From assembly GCF_021462265.1 (NCBI RefSeq), contig NZ_JAJONF010000015.1, forward strand, positions 124,001-188,000: a DNA stretch of 64,000 nucleotides, in the 5' to 3' direction. The stretch is from Streptomyces shenzhenensis (GTDB taxonomy: Bacteria > Actinomycetota > Actinomycetes > Streptomycetales > Streptomycetaceae). Below, piece after piece: positions 16,248 through 25,377 of this stretch (position 1 is its first letter; every line of letters starts with the position of its first letter). The notes under the pieces were generated by a model. The model was not told the origin of the DNA. It was given only the letters and a program-made list of their open reading frames with translations, and did not search any database. A program made the position numbers and the translations under genes.

Positions 16248-17684
16248 TCAGTGCGCATCCGCAGGGGGCAGCCGGACGGTGAAGCATGCGCCGCCTTCGG
16301 GTCCGTGGCCGACGACGGTGATGCGGCCGCCGAGGCGGGCTGCCAGCTTGTCGGCGATGGCGAGTCCCAGTCCGCTGCCCACCGGGCGGGTCGCCCGGTA
16401 GCGGTCGCGCAGCACTCCCCGACGGAACGCCGTGGCCTCGTCCTCGGGTGCGAGGCCGGGCCCGCCGTCCCGGACCTGAAGCTGCGGGCCGTCCGGGCCG
16501 CCGGGCTCGCCGGCGCGCAGCGCCAGGACGACGGGCTCCCCGGCCGGGACGACCCGAAGGGCGTTGCCGATCAGGCCGTCGAGGAGCTGCCGGACGCGGA
16601 AACCGTCGGTGACCGCCTCGACGGGGCCGGCGGGCAGTTCGGTCCGCAGGACGACCCCGTACTCGTCGGCCTTCACGCGCCAGGCGGCGGCCGCCTGTCC
16701 GAGGACGTCCGCCAGGTCGGTGGGGGCCGGATCGAGACGGAAGTCGTCCGCCTCCAGTCGCGCCAGGGCGAGCAGGTCACTGGTGAACGCCTCCAGCCGG
16801 TGCGTCTCGGACAGCAGGGTGGTGCCGACCTGGGCGGCCTCGTCAGCCGCGACGACGCCGTCCGCCAGCGCCTCGGCGTATCCGGTGACGACGGTGAGAG
16901 GAGTGCGGATCTCGTGGGAGACGGACAACAGGAATTCCCGCTGCCGCTGTTCGGCGTCGGCGAGGGCCGCGTCCAGCACGGCCAGCGAGTGGTGCAGTGC
17001 GTCGGCTTCGGCCGTACCGCCCGGCCGGTGTCCGGGCAGCCCCCGCTCGCCCGCGGCGAGCCGTCCGGCTGCCGCGGCGGCCGTCGCCAGGGGGCGGGCG
17101 ATGCGGCCGCCCGCGACCGCGCCGACGAGGGCCGCTCCGCACAGACCAATGAGCAGGGGGAGGACGAGTGCCCGCCGGGTGCCGTCGACGGCCTCCTGCA
17201 CGTAGGTGGCCGGGCGGGTCAGCACGGCCGCGCCTCCGTTCCGGCCGGGGCGGCCCTCCACCAGGATCTGCTCTCCCCCGAGGCTGCCCGAGGACGACAG
17301 TTCGTGCCCGGCCAGCAGCGTGTCCCGGTCGGCGTGGGTGAGGACGGCCGCGGCCGGACCGGAGACGGAGCCGTCCGGCGCGATGACCGCGACACGCACG
17401 CCGGCGACCTGCGCGTAGGGCCCGGCGCCCGGCGCGAGAAGCGTGGAGAGAGCGGGCAGCCGGGCGAGGGCCTGGGCCTGGCGCCCGAGCTGGTCACGCT
17501 CGCGGTGCTCGGCCTGCCGGCCCGCCGCCTGCCAGGCGGTCACCCCGGTCAGGGCCGCCGCCAGCAGCGCCACCGAGGCCGTGGCGGCCGCCAGCACCCA
17601 GCGCAGCGACGGCGGACGGGAGCCGCCCGGCAGCAGGCGCCCCGCAGCGCACCACACGCGCAGGAGCCGCTGTGTTCCCCTCAC
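16248..17684 (-). CDS. Sensor histidine kinase
   Basis: 478-residue membrane kinase. It starts with GTG overlapping the response-regulator stop (GTGA). Two membrane segments (near residues 20-45 and 165-190) flank an extracytoplasmic domain. A HAMP-like linker and the phospho-acceptor H-box SVSHEIRTPLTVVTGY follow. The N-box reads LLDGLIGNALR, with DGGPGLAPED and the G2 element GSGLGLAIADKLA. It pairs with the OmpR-type regulator immediately upstream. The divergent MMPL/DUF2993 operon is the obvious candidate target. Confidence 0.93.
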   Translation of the reverse strand: MRGTQRLLRVWCAAGRLLPGGSRPPSLRWVLAAATASVALLAAALTGVTAWQAAGRQAEHRERDQLGRQAQALARLPALSTLLAPGAGPYAQVAGVRVAVIAPDGSVSGPAAAVLTHADRDTLLAGHELSSSGSLGGEQILVEGRPGRNGGAAVLTRPATYVQEAVDGTRRALVLPLLIGLCGAALVGAVAGGRIARPLATAAAAAGRLAAGERGLPGHRPGGTAEADALHHSLAVLDAALADAEQRQREFLLSVSHEIRTPLTVVTGYAEALADGVVAADEAAQVGTTLLSETHRLEAFTSDLLALARLEADDFRLDPAPTDLADVLGQAAAAWRVKADEYGVVLRTELPAGPVEAVTDGFRVRQLLDGLIGNALRVVPAGEPVVLALRAGEPGGPDGPQLQVRDGGPGLAPEDEATAFRRGVLRDRYRATRPVGSGLGLAIADKLAARLGGRITVVGHGPEGGACFTVRLPPADAH

Positions 17685-18409
17685 TGGGGTATCCGGTAGC
17701 TGTAGCCGACGCCGCGGACCGTGCGGATCGGCGTGGGATCGCCCAGTTTGGCGCGGAGCTGCGAGACATAGACGTCCACGACCCGTCCGTCCCCGTAATC
17801 GGCATGCCCCCACACGGTGGCCATCAGCTGGGCCCGGCTGAACACCTGGCCCGGGCTGCGCGCCAGGTGGTACAGCAGGTTGAACTCGGTCGTGGTCAGC
17901 TCCGCCGGGGCGCCGTCCACGCACACCGTGCGGCGCGCCGGGTCGACTGTGATCCGGCCCCGCACCAGCGGTCCCGGCTCGGGCGGGCCGGCGGTGCGCC
18001 GCAGCACCGCGTTCACCCGGGCGACCAGTTCGCGCGGGGAGAACGGTTTGGTGACGTAGTCGTCGGCGCCCAGTTCCAGGCACAGCACCCGGTCGGCCTC
18101 CTCGTCGCGGGCGGTGACCAGCAGCAGTGGAGTCCAGTCGTGTGCGGCTCGCAGGCGGCGGCAGAACTCGACCCCGTCGACCGCACCGGGCAGGCCGATG
18201 TCCAGCAGGACCGCGACCGGCCGCAACCGCGCCAGCGCCGCCAGACCGGCCTCGCCGTCCCCCTCGACGTGCACCCCGAAGCCCTCCCGGGCGAGGTAGA
18301 GCCGCTCCAGTTCGGCGATGCGGTGTTCGTCCTCCACCACCAGCACCAGTCCGCGGACGGCGCGGGGCGCCGAGCCGGGCAGGACCGAGGGCGGGTCTGC
18401 GGTGGGCAC
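17681..18409 (-). CDS. OmpR-family response regulator
   Basis: 242 residues. The receiver has the acidic pocket VVEDEH, the phospho-acceptor Asp in VLLDIGLPG and the conserved Lys in YVTKPFSPRELVARV. The C-terminal winged helix ends VDVYVSQLRAKLGDPTPIRT. It carries an N-terminal extension of about 18 residues rich in Pro/Ala. It is coupled by a 4-base overlap to the sensor kinase. It lies divergent from the MMPL transporter gene across a 220-bp gap where its binding sites may be. Confidence 0.94.
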   Translation of the reverse strand: MPTADPPSVLPGSAPRAVRGLVLVVEDEHRIAELERLYLAREGFGVHVEGDGEAGLAALARLRPVAVLLDIGLPGAVDGVEFCRRLRAAHDWTPLLLVTARDEEADRVLCLELGADDYVTKPFSPRELVARVNAVLRRTAGPPEPGPLVRGRITVDPARRTVCVDGAPAELTTTEFNLLYHLARSPGQVFSRAQLMATVWGHADYGDGRVVDVYVSQLRAKLGDPTPIRTVRGVGYSYRIPQ

Positions 18410-18629
18410 GGGCTGTTCACTCTCCTGACCGCGGCCGGTGCGTCCTGTCCAGGGCCTGGCCGGCGAACTCGTCGCGTCCGTCGATGTTAATGCCGCCGGG
18501 CGGTGCGGGCCGGGCGCGACCAGGGGCCTTACATTCCCCGAACATTCGCCAGACAGAACCTTGGTACAGCGGGCCCAGACTGCTGCCGCGGCGCCGCCGC
18601 ATGTCCGTTCCCCCTGTCATGAGGTGACG

Positions 18630-20861
18630 ATGTCCACCGCACAGCCCACTCTCCCGGACGCACGGCCGCGGGCCGTACGCCGCCCCGGACTGCTCCACCG
18701 CACGGGGCGCTGGTGCGCGCTGCGCCCGCGCCGGGTCGTGGCCGCCTGGCTGCTCCTGCTCGCGGCCTTCGTCGGCCTGGCACACGCCTTCGGCGGCACG
18801 TACAGCGACGACTTCACGTTGCCCGGGTCCCAGGTGCAGACCGGCACCGATCTGCTGAGGGTGCACGCGTCGGGCGTCGGCAGGGGCACCCAGTCCCCGA
18901 TCGTCCTGCACACCGCGCACGGCACCGTCCAGGACCACGAGCAGGAAGTGGCGGGCGCCGTGGCGGCCCTGGGGAAGGTCCCGCACGTCCTGGGGGTGAG
19001 CGACCCGCTGAGCCCCGGCGCCCCCGCCGGCTCGCTCGCCGAGGACGGCCGGACGGCACTGGTGCAGGTGTCCTTCGACGCCAACCCGGGGAGCTACGAG
19101 GACGGGTGGCTCAGCCGGATCGACGGGGCCGTGGCAGGCCTGCGGCACGACGGTGTCCAGGTCGAGTACGGAAGCCAGCTCGGCCAGTCCGTGTCCCACG
19201 GGAAAGGCGACCGGCTGCCGGAACTCATCGGACTCGCCACAGCGATCGTCGTACTGCTCTTCGGTTTCGGCTCGGTCGTCGCGGCCGGGGTGCCGCTGGT
19301 GGCGGCCGTCGCCGGACTCGGCATGGGGCTGCTCGCCCTGAAGGTGCTCGCCTCGCACATCGGCTTCGCCACCACCGCCCCGACCCTGGCCACCATGATC
19401 GGACTCGGCGTGGGCCTGGACTACGCCCTGTTCCTGACCACCCGTCACCGGCGTCTGCTGCGCGACACCGGCGACGTGGGCGAGGCGGCCGGCCGCGCGG
19501 TGGCCTCCAGCGGACGCGCCGTGCTCGTGGCCGCGGGCACGGTCGCCGTCGCGCTGGCCGGGCTCAGCGCGTCCGGCATCTCCTTCCTGGGCGCGCTCGG
19601 TGCCGCCGCCTGTCTCACCGTCGTCACCGCCGCGGCCGCCGCTCTCACCCTCACCCCGGCGCTGCTCGGCTGGTTCGGTCCCCGTGTCGACCGCTGGCGG
19701 GTCCGCCGGCCCGTCGACGAACCCGACGGCGGCCAGGACTTCTGGCACCGCTGGGCCGACGGCATCCGGCGCCACCCGGTGCGGGCGCTGGCCGGCGGTC
19801 TGCTGCTGCTCGGCGTCCTCGCGGCACCCGCCCTGTCCATGCGTACGGCGCACGTCGACGCCGGTGCCGCCGCCCCGGACACCACCGGGCGCCGGGCGTA
19901 CGACCTGATCTCCGGCGCCTTCGGGCCGGGCAGCAACGGCCCCCTCACCCTCGTCGTCACCCTCGCCCCGGACCACCCCCCGACCGACGCCGACCGGTCC
20001 CGAACAGCGGGGGAACTGCACGACGCACTCGCGGCGGACCCGCGGGTCGCCTCCGCGGGCACCCCGGTGGCCACCGCGGACGGGGCGCTGCTGACCACGC
20101 GGATCGTGCCCCGCACCGGGCCGCAGGACCAGGACACGGCGGACCTCGTGCACGACCTCACCGACACCGTGCTGCCCCGCACCCTCGGCCCCGAGGACGC
20201 GCACGGCTACCTCACCGGCCCCACCGCCGGCCAGATCGTCTTCCGTGACACGCTGGCCGACAAGCTCCCCCTGGTCATCGGTGTGGTCACGGCGGCGGCC
20301 TTCGTCCTGCTGGTGCTCGTCTTCCGGGCCCCCGTCCTGGCGGTCAAGGCCGCGCTGCTCAACCTGCTGTCCATCGGCGCCGCCTGGGGTGTCCTGGTCG
20401 CCGTCTTCCAGTGGGGCTGGGGCTCCTCGCTGCTGGGCGTGGACGAACAGGTGCCCCTTGAGCCCTACGTCCCGGCGCTGATGTTCGCCATCGTCTTCGG
20501 CCTGTCCATGGACTACGAGGTCTTCCTGCTCTCCCGGGTCCGTGAGCACTGGCTGGCCGGTGCGGACACCCACTCCAGCGTCGCCGAGGGTCTGGCCGCC
20601 ACGGCCCGTGTCATCTCCTGCGCCGCCCTCGTCATGACCAGCGTCTTCCTCGCGTTCCTGCTGAACGACAGCGTCGTCGTCAAGATGCTGGCTCTCGGGC
20701 TCGCCCTCAGCATCGTGCTCGACGCCACGGTCGTACGGCTGATACTCGTCCCGGCCGCCATGTACCTGCTGCGTGAGGTCAACTGGTGGCTGCCGTCATG
20801 GCTGGACCGGCTCCTCCCGCACCTCGACGCCGAGGGCTCCGCGTCGGCCGGCGCCCGGTGA
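18630..20861 (+). CDS. MMPL-family RND transporter
   Basis: 743 residues with the RND layout: one N-terminal helix, a porter domain, five helices, a second porter domain and five more helices. The family Asp-Tyr pairs are visible (IGLGVGLDYALFLTTRHR and IVFGLSMDYEVFLLSRVREH). The ATG is preceded by GAGGTG. It probably exports lipids or hydrophobic compounds. The 3' end overlaps the DUF2993 gene (GTGA), so a lipid-related joint function is likely. Confidence 0.93.
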   Translation: MSTAQPTLPDARPRAVRRPGLLHRTGRWCALRPRRVVAAWLLLLAAFVGLAHAFGGTYSDDFTLPGSQVQTGTDLLRVHASGVGRGTQSPIVLHTAHGTVQDHEQEVAGAVAALGKVPHVLGVSDPLSPGAPAGSLAEDGRTALVQVSFDANPGSYEDGWLSRIDGAVAGLRHDGVQVEYGSQLGQSVSHGKGDRLPELIGLATAIVVLLFGFGSVVAAGVPLVAAVAGLGMGLLALKVLASHIGFATTAPTLATMIGLGVGLDYALFLTTRHRRLLRDTGDVGEAAGRAVASSGRAVLVAAGTVAVALAGLSASGISFLGALGAAACLTVVTAAAAALTLTPALLGWFGPRVDRWRVRRPVDEPDGGQDFWHRWADGIRRHPVRALAGGLLLLGVLAAPALSMRTAHVDAGAAAPDTTGRRAYDLISGAFGPGSNGPLTLVVTLAPDHPPTDADRSRTAGELHDALAADPRVASAGTPVATADGALLTTRIVPRTGPQDQDTADLVHDLTDTVLPRTLGPEDAHGYLTGPTAGQIVFRDTLADKLPLVIGVVTAAAFVLLVLVFRAPVLAVKAALLNLLSIGAAWGVLVAVFQWGWGSSLLGVDEQVPLEPYVPALMFAIVFGLSMDYEVFLLSRVREHWLAGADTHSSVAEGLAATARVISCAALVMTSVFLAFLLNDSVVVKMLALGLALSIVLDATVVRLILVPAAMYLLREVNWWLPSWLDRLLPHLDAEGSASAGAR

Positions 20862-21598
20862 GGCGCCGGCTGCTGCCCGCCGGACGGGCCGCCCGTGCCG
20901 CCCTGGGCGTGGCGCTCGCCCTGGTGGTCCTCTGCGCGTCGGGCGAGGCCGTGGTCCGGCGCACCGTGGCCGAGCGGGTGACGGCCGCCCTGGGCGGCCG
21001 GCTGGGCGGTAGCCCGGACGTGTCCCTGGGGGCACGGCCGGCGCTGCTCACCCTGCTGGACGGCACCCTGCCGACGGTGACGGTGGCGGGGCGCGCGAAC
21101 GCGGCGGGTTTCACCGGCATTCCGGTCACCGCGGTGCTGTCCGGGGCGGTCGTCGACCGGTCCCGGCACACCGCCGAGGTGTCCGGCTCCCGGGTCACCG
21201 CGGAGGTGTCCACCGCGGCGGTCACCCGGCGCCTGGCCTCGACCGCCGGCCAGGGCGGCGCGGCGGTCTCCGGCGTCACCGCCGAGCCCGCTTCCGGAAC
21301 CCTCGGACTCGCCGTCCGCGGCGGTCTCGCCACCGTCCGGGTGCGGCCCGCCGTCCACGACAGCCGGCTCTCGCTCTCCGTGGTGGACGGCGAGGTCCTC
21401 GGCTCGGCGGCCCCCGCGGCGCTGCTCGACCGCGTGCAGTCCCGCGTGGACAGCCTCGCCGCGTCGGGCCGGCGGGAAGGCCGGGACGGCGCCGTCGGCG
21501 CGCTCGGCCTGAGGCTGAAGGACGTCACCGTCACCGACGAGGGGCTGCGGCTCGTCCTCACCGGCGGCACGGCCACGTTGGACGGGAGCGGCTCCTGA
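20858..21598 (+). CDS. DUF2993 (LmeA-like) lipid-binding protein
   Basis: 246-residue protein translated from a GTG that overlaps the MMPL stop. The N-terminus has a signal-anchor-like segment (AALGVALALVVLCASGEAVV). The rest has repeated amphipathic strands typical of DUF2993 (LLDGTLPTVTVAGRANAAGF, ITVTDEGL-like end). Mycobacterial LmeA, a relative, is periplasmic and binds phospholipid. Here it probably works at the cell surface with the MMPL transporter. Confidence 0.82.
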   Translation: MRRRLLPAGRAARAALGVALALVVLCASGEAVVRRTVAERVTAALGGRLGGSPDVSLGARPALLTLLDGTLPTVTVAGRANAAGFTGIPVTAVLSGAVVDRSRHTAEVSGSRVTAEVSTAAVTRRLASTAGQGGAAVSGVTAEPASGTLGLAVRGGLATVRVRPAVHDSRLSLSVVDGEVLGSAAPAALLDRVQSRVDSLAASGRREGRDGAVGALGLRLKDVTVTDEGLRLVLTGGTATLDGSGS

Positions 21599-21684
21599 GG
21601 AGACGGCCGCGGTCGCACAGCGGGAGTGCCCGGCCCCGGTCACGCCTCATGTCGTCGCCTTGCCGTCCAGGCGTCGGTCAGCCG

Positions 21685-21783
21685 GTCGCCGCCGCCCTCG
21701 CCGACCGGCCCGAACCGCGGGTCCACGGCACCGCCGCCGTCGCGGCGGCCCTCGGCGGCCAGGACGGCCGCCGTGCTCACCGG
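21685..21783 (+). pseudogene. Duplicated fragment of the nearby metallo-beta-lactamase-fold gene
   Basis: About 100 bp match 22546-22644 inside the MBL gene without gaps (constant offset of 861 bases). The shared coding reads VAAALADRPE followed by GTAAVAAALGG. The rest of the gene is absent. The fragment ends within the last codons of the marR-type gene, overlapping its stop. It looks like a partial segmental duplication or recombination scar. Confidence 0.7.
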
Positions 21784-22205
21784 TTGCGCAGGCGCGCCGT
21801 CAGCCGGGCCAGCAGGGGCAGCGCCGCCGCGAGTGTCGCGCGTTCCTCGGCGCTCAGCGAGTCGCCGATGGCGCCGCCGAGCGTCGCCGCGCGCCTGCGC
21901 CGTTCCTCGGCGAGGCGCTCGCTTCCCGCGGGAGTGAGGTGCAGCAGGAGCTTGCGGCCGTCCGCGGGGTGCGCCTCGGTACGTACCAGGTCCTGAGCCA
22001 CCAGCCCCTTGACCGCCTTGGCGACCGCCTGATGGCTGACGCCCCGCTGCTGGGCGACGTCGGCGGTGGTCGCCGGGCCGTCGCGGTCGAGACAGCCCAG
22101 GACGGCGGACTCGGTCGCGGGCATGGTGTCGGCGGTGCGCACGGCGCGCACCAGCTGTCCGACGGTGAGCCGGAGTTCCTCGGCGAGTCGGTTGTCGTCG
22201 TCCAT
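21777..22205 (-). CDS. MarR-family transcriptional regulator
   Basis: 142-residue winged-helix repressor. Recognition region GPATTADVAQQRGVSHQAVA; wing VRTEAHPADGRKLLLHLTPAG. It is divergent from the MBL-fold gene. The 175 bp between them carry two sets of ACAACC/GGTTGT repeats, so autoregulation and control of the MBL gene are likely. Its last codons are supplied by a fragment of duplicated MBL coding sequence, so the C-terminus may differ from the ancestral protein. Confidence 0.92.
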   Translation of the reverse strand: MDDDNRLAEELRLTVGQLVRAVRTADTMPATESAVLGCLDRDGPATTADVAQQRGVSHQAVAKAVKGLVAQDLVRTEAHPADGRKLLLHLTPAGSERLAEERRRRAATLGGAIGDSLSAEERATLAAALPLLARLTARLRNR

Positions 22206-22228
22206 GGCGGCAAACTACCCGGGTTTCC

Positions 22229-22253
22229 ACAACCGGTCTGTACAACCTGGTTG
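22229..22253. promoter_or_regulatory. MarR-type operator near the regulator start
   Basis: ACAACC at 22229-22234 is followed by CAACC-T-GGTTG (22243-22253). The half-site is the same as in the larger operator at 22316-22343. It lies 24-48 bp upstream of the marR-type start. Confidence 0.6.
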
Positions 22254-22315
22254 CGCCACCTCTCGCGCAAAGCCTCCCCCAGCCCCTCGTCAGCCGCCAC
22301 ACCTCGCGCGATATA

Positions 22316-22343
22316 TACAACCAAGGTGTACAGTTTGGTTGTA
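22316..22343. promoter_or_regulatory. MarR-type operator near the MBL-fold gene
   Basis: TACAACCAA (22316-22324) and TTGGTTGTA (22335-22343) form a perfect 9-bp inverted repeat with a 10-bp spacer. It lies 38 bp upstream of the MBL-fold GTG. Sharing of ACAACC half-sites with 22229-22253 makes a common repressor likely. Confidence 0.7.
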
Positions 22344-22380
22344 GAAATTGCTCGGACTGACTCGGACTGAGAGGAATCCC

Positions 22381-23034
22381 GTGAAGCTCACCAAGCACGC
22401 CCACGCCTGCGTCACCGTCGAGAAGGACGACACCCGTCTGGTGATCGACCCCGGCACCTTCACCCCGGACGCGGCGGCCGCCGTCGCCCGGGCGCAAGCG
22501 GTCCTGATCACCCACGAGCACTTCGACCACTTCGACGAGAAGCTGGTCGCCGCCGCCCTCGCCGACCGGCCCGAACTTCGTGTCTACGGCACCGCCGCCG
22601 TCACGGCGGCCCTCGGCGGCCCGAGCGGCCGCGTGCACACCGTCGCCGCCGGCGACACCTTCACCGTCGGCTCCATCCCCGTCGCCGTGCACGGGCACCG
22701 CCACGCGCTGATCCACGCCGACCTCCCGTGCCCCGACAACGTCGGCTACCTCCTCGACGAGGGCACTCTCTACCACCCCGGCGACGCCTACTTCGCACCC
22801 GACGCCCCCGTGCGCACCCTGCTGCTCCCCACCAGCGGACCGTGGACGAAGCTCGGCGACGCCGCTGACTACGTCCGCGCCGTCAAGCCCGGACAGGTCA
22901 TCCAGATCCACGAACTCATGCTCAGCGAACTCGGGCAGCACTCCGTCGCCAACCTCCTGGGCGAGAACGGCCTGACCGGCACCGCGATCCAGCGCCTCGC
23001 GCCGGGCACCACCGTCCAGCTCCAGGACCGGTGA
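22381..23034 (+). CDS. MBL-fold metal-dependent hydrolase
   Basis: 217 residues from a GTG preceded by GAGAGGA. The metal-binding motif THEHFDHF gives His45, His47, Asp49 and His50. A later HGHRH and YHPGDAYF supply further ligands, as in UlaG-like or YtnP-like MBL proteins. The substrate is not deducible. It is probably repressed by the divergent MarR protein and may be co-transcribed with the FAH-family gene 28 bp downstream. Confidence 0.9.
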   Translation: MKLTKHAHACVTVEKDDTRLVIDPGTFTPDAAAAVARAQAVLITHEHFDHFDEKLVAAALADRPELRVYGTAAVTAALGGPSGRVHTVAAGDTFTVGSIPVAVHGHRHALIHADLPCPDNVGYLLDEGTLYHPGDAYFAPDAPVRTLLLPTSGPWTKLGDAADYVRAVKPGQVIQIHELMLSELGQHSVANLLGENGLTGTAIQRLAPGTTVQLQDR

Positions 23035-23062
23035 GGCCACGGCTCCCCGACGAAGGAGCGGC

Positions 23063-23920
23063 ATGCGCTTCGCGACGATCCGCACCGGCGACACCCTCAC
23101 CGCCGCCCGCATCGAGGGCGACCGCGCCGTCCTGGTCGACGCCACCGACGCCGTCGACGCGTACCGGCGCCGAGACCGGCTGCGGGACATCGGCGAGACA
23201 GACGCCGGCACCGCCCACTACGCCCGTGTCTCGCCCACCCCGGCGCACATCCTGTGCGTCGGCCTCAACTACCGCAGCCACATCCGGGAACTGCGGCTCC
23301 CCACCCCCGAGTATCCGACGTTCTTCGCCAAGTTCGCCTCCACCCTGACCGGCCCACGGGACACCATCACCCTGCCCCGCGTCAGCGACCACATCGACGG
23401 GGAGGCGGAACTGGCGGTCGTCGTCGGACGCCGCCTCCGCCGTGCCGGCCCGCGGGAGGCGACGGAGGCCATCGCCGGCTACACCGTCGCCAACGACCTG
23501 TCGATGCGCGACTGGCAGCACCGCACGACCGAAGCACTCCAGGGCAAGGTCTTCGACCGCTCCACCCCCCTGGGTCCGCTCCTTGTCACCCCCGAGGAAG
23601 TCGACGACGCCCGTGACCTGACCATCACCTTCTCCGTCGACGGCGTCGAACGGCAGCGCGGGTCCACCGCCGACCTCGTGTTCACGCCGGCGCAACTCCT
23701 GTCCTACTGCAGTACCTTCCTCACTCTCGAACCCGGTGACGTCGTCCTGACCGGCACACCGGGAAGGACACCCCGCGCGGCCGGCCCACTCGTACCCGGA
23801 CAGCGATTGGTCACCGCGATCGAGGGCCTGGGAGAGGCCATCAACCCGACCGCAGCGGATCCGCTGCCCGACACCTGTCCCGCCTGGACGGAACGGAACT
23901 CCGACACCGCGATGACCTGA
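23063..23920 (+). CDS. Fumarylacetoacetate-hydrolase-family protein
   Basis: 285-residue enzyme of the FAH superfamily, which cleaves or hydrates 2-oxo acids and acylpyruvates using a divalent metal. The signature VGLNYRSHIREL is followed by the metal-ligand region DGEAELAVVVG and by ANDLSMRDWQ. The C-terminus has LEPGDVVLTGTPG. It follows the MBL gene in the same direction. Its exact substrate is unknown. Confidence 0.9.
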   Translation: MRFATIRTGDTLTAARIEGDRAVLVDATDAVDAYRRRDRLRDIGETDAGTAHYARVSPTPAHILCVGLNYRSHIRELRLPTPEYPTFFAKFASTLTGPRDTITLPRVSDHIDGEAELAVVVGRRLRRAGPREATEAIAGYTVANDLSMRDWQHRTTEALQGKVFDRSTPLGPLLVTPEEVDDARDLTITFSVDGVERQRGSTADLVFTPAQLLSYCSTFLTLEPGDVVLTGTPGRTPRAAGPLVPGQRLVTAIEGLGEAINPTAADPLPDTCPAWTERNSDTAMT

Positions 23921-24025
23921 CATCCGCGCCCGACGGCCCGACCCACATCATGACCGAGCCGCACGCTTCGACGGGCAACGCGTGCGCGGGGTCGGCCGTA
24001 TCAGTTCACTTCGCACCTGGTCCGG

Positions 24026-24056
24026 CCGGCGGGCCGGCACACTGTCGGCCCGCCGG
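24026..24056. terminator. Bidirectional hairpin between convergent genes
   Basis: CCGGCGGGCCG (24026-24036) and CGGCCCGCCGG (24046-24056) form a perfect 11-bp stem with a 9-nt loop. It lies between the convergent FAH-family gene and the GH4 gene, just 11 bp beyond the GH4 stop. There is no T-tract, as usual in this GC range. Confidence 0.7.
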
Positions 24057-24066
24057 TCTCAGCCGC

Positions 24067-25377
24067 TCACGAGCCCAGGCGGACACGCAGCCCGGGCGGG
24101 AGGAGGTCGCCGTGGGCGGTGACCATGTCGTCGCACAGACGCCAGATGTCCTCGACCGGCAGCGCCGCGGCCGTGGCGGGGTCGGTCATCGCCGCGTGCC
24201 TGATGTGCCGCGGTTCGTCCTCGATCACCGCCCGCACCACCAGGTCGTTCGCGCTCAGGTAGGTGCGGTTGAGCGCCGCCAGCTGGGGTGGGAGGGAACC
24301 GACTCGGGTCGGCTGGACGCCCAGCGAGTCCACCAGGCACGGCACCTCGACGACGCCGTGCGCGGGCAGGTTGTCGATCAGGGCCCGGTTGGGGACGTTG
24401 CCGTAGACCGTGCGCGGGATGCCGGTGACCATGCTGTGGATGATCTGGGGCGCGTACTCCATCGTCCCCTCGACGGCGACCGGTGCCCCGGCGGTCAGCG
24501 CGTCGCGGGTCTTCTCGTAGGTGGCGACGTTCTCGTCGACGATCTTGAGGTACTCGCCGATCGGCAGCCGCAGCCGTTCGACCTCGCTGCTGTGGTGCAG
24601 GTACCAGGGCACGTACTCGGAGGAGTGCTCGCTGGTCTCCGTCGGGTAGTAGCCGAGCCGGCGGTACATGTCGACCCGCACCCTGCGGCGCAACTGGTCG
24701 TCGGAGGCGATCAGTTCGTCGAGCTTCGGGTAGAGGCTCCGGCCCTGGTGCTCGAAGCGCAGCACCCACGCCTGGTGGTTGACGCCCGCGGCGTGGTAAC
24801 TGATCTCCTCGTAGGGGACCTTGACCAGATCGGCGAGATCGCGCATCGTCCAGTACACCGAATGGCACAGTCCCACCACCCGGGTCAGGCCGGTGGCCTG
24901 CGTCAGGTACTGGACGTTCATGGCCATGGGGTTGGTGTAGTTCAGCAGCCAGGCCTGCGGGCAGACCTCGGCGATGTCCCGCCCCAGTTCGCCGAGGAAC
25001 GGCAAGGTGCGCAGGGCACGGAAGATGCCACCGATGCCGAGGGTGTCGCCGATGGTCTGGCGTACGCCGTAGCGGGCCGGTACCTCGAAGTCGGTCCGGG
25101 TGGCGTCGCCCATACCGATCTGCACGATGTTGATGACGAAGTCGGCCTCCGCCAGGGCCTTGCGGCGGTCGGTGTCCGCGGTGACGGTGGGATCGGCGCC
25201 GAGGGTGTCCGCGATCCGGACGGCGGCGGCGTACGCGGTGGCCAGACGCTCGGTGTCGATGTCGTGCAAGGCGATGTGCGCCGACTTCAGTTCGGCGAAC
25301 GCGAGGAGGTCGGCGAGCAGTCCCTGGGTGAAGACGACGCTGCCTGCGCCGATGAAGGCGATCTTGGGGGTGGTCAT
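24067..25377 (-). CDS. Glycoside hydrolase family 4, MelA-like alpha-galactosidase type
   Basis: 436-residue NAD- and Mn-dependent glycosidase. The Rossmann motif is IAFIGAGSVVFTQGL, with ALHDID at the second strand end. The metal Cys lies in VGLCHSV and the catalytic-region His in AGVNHQAW. NYTNPMAMN is the usual substrate loop. GH4 enzymes open sugars through a 3-keto intermediate and tolerate several sugars. Sequence alone suggests alpha-galactosidase, but its operon suggests an alpha-linked galactosamine substrate (inference). The ATG overlaps the PfkB kinase stop (ATGA). Confidence 0.9.
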   Translation of the reverse strand: MTTPKIAFIGAGSVVFTQGLLADLLAFAELKSAHIALHDIDTERLATAYAAAVRIADTLGADPTVTADTDRRKALAEADFVINIVQIGMGDATRTDFEVPARYGVRQTIGDTLGIGGIFRALRTLPFLGELGRDIAEVCPQAWLLNYTNPMAMNVQYLTQATGLTRVVGLCHSVYWTMRDLADLVKVPYEEISYHAAGVNHQAWVLRFEHQGRSLYPKLDELIASDDQLRRRVRVDMYRRLGYYPTETSEHSSEYVPWYLHHSSEVERLRLPIGEYLKIVDENVATYEKTRDALTAGAPVAVEGTMEYAPQIIHSMVTGIPRTVYGNVPNRALIDNLPAHGVVEVPCLVDSLGVQPTRVGSLPPQLAALNRTYLSANDLVVRAVIEDEPRHIRHAAMTDPATAAALPVEDIWRLCDDMVTAHGDLLPPGLRVRLGS

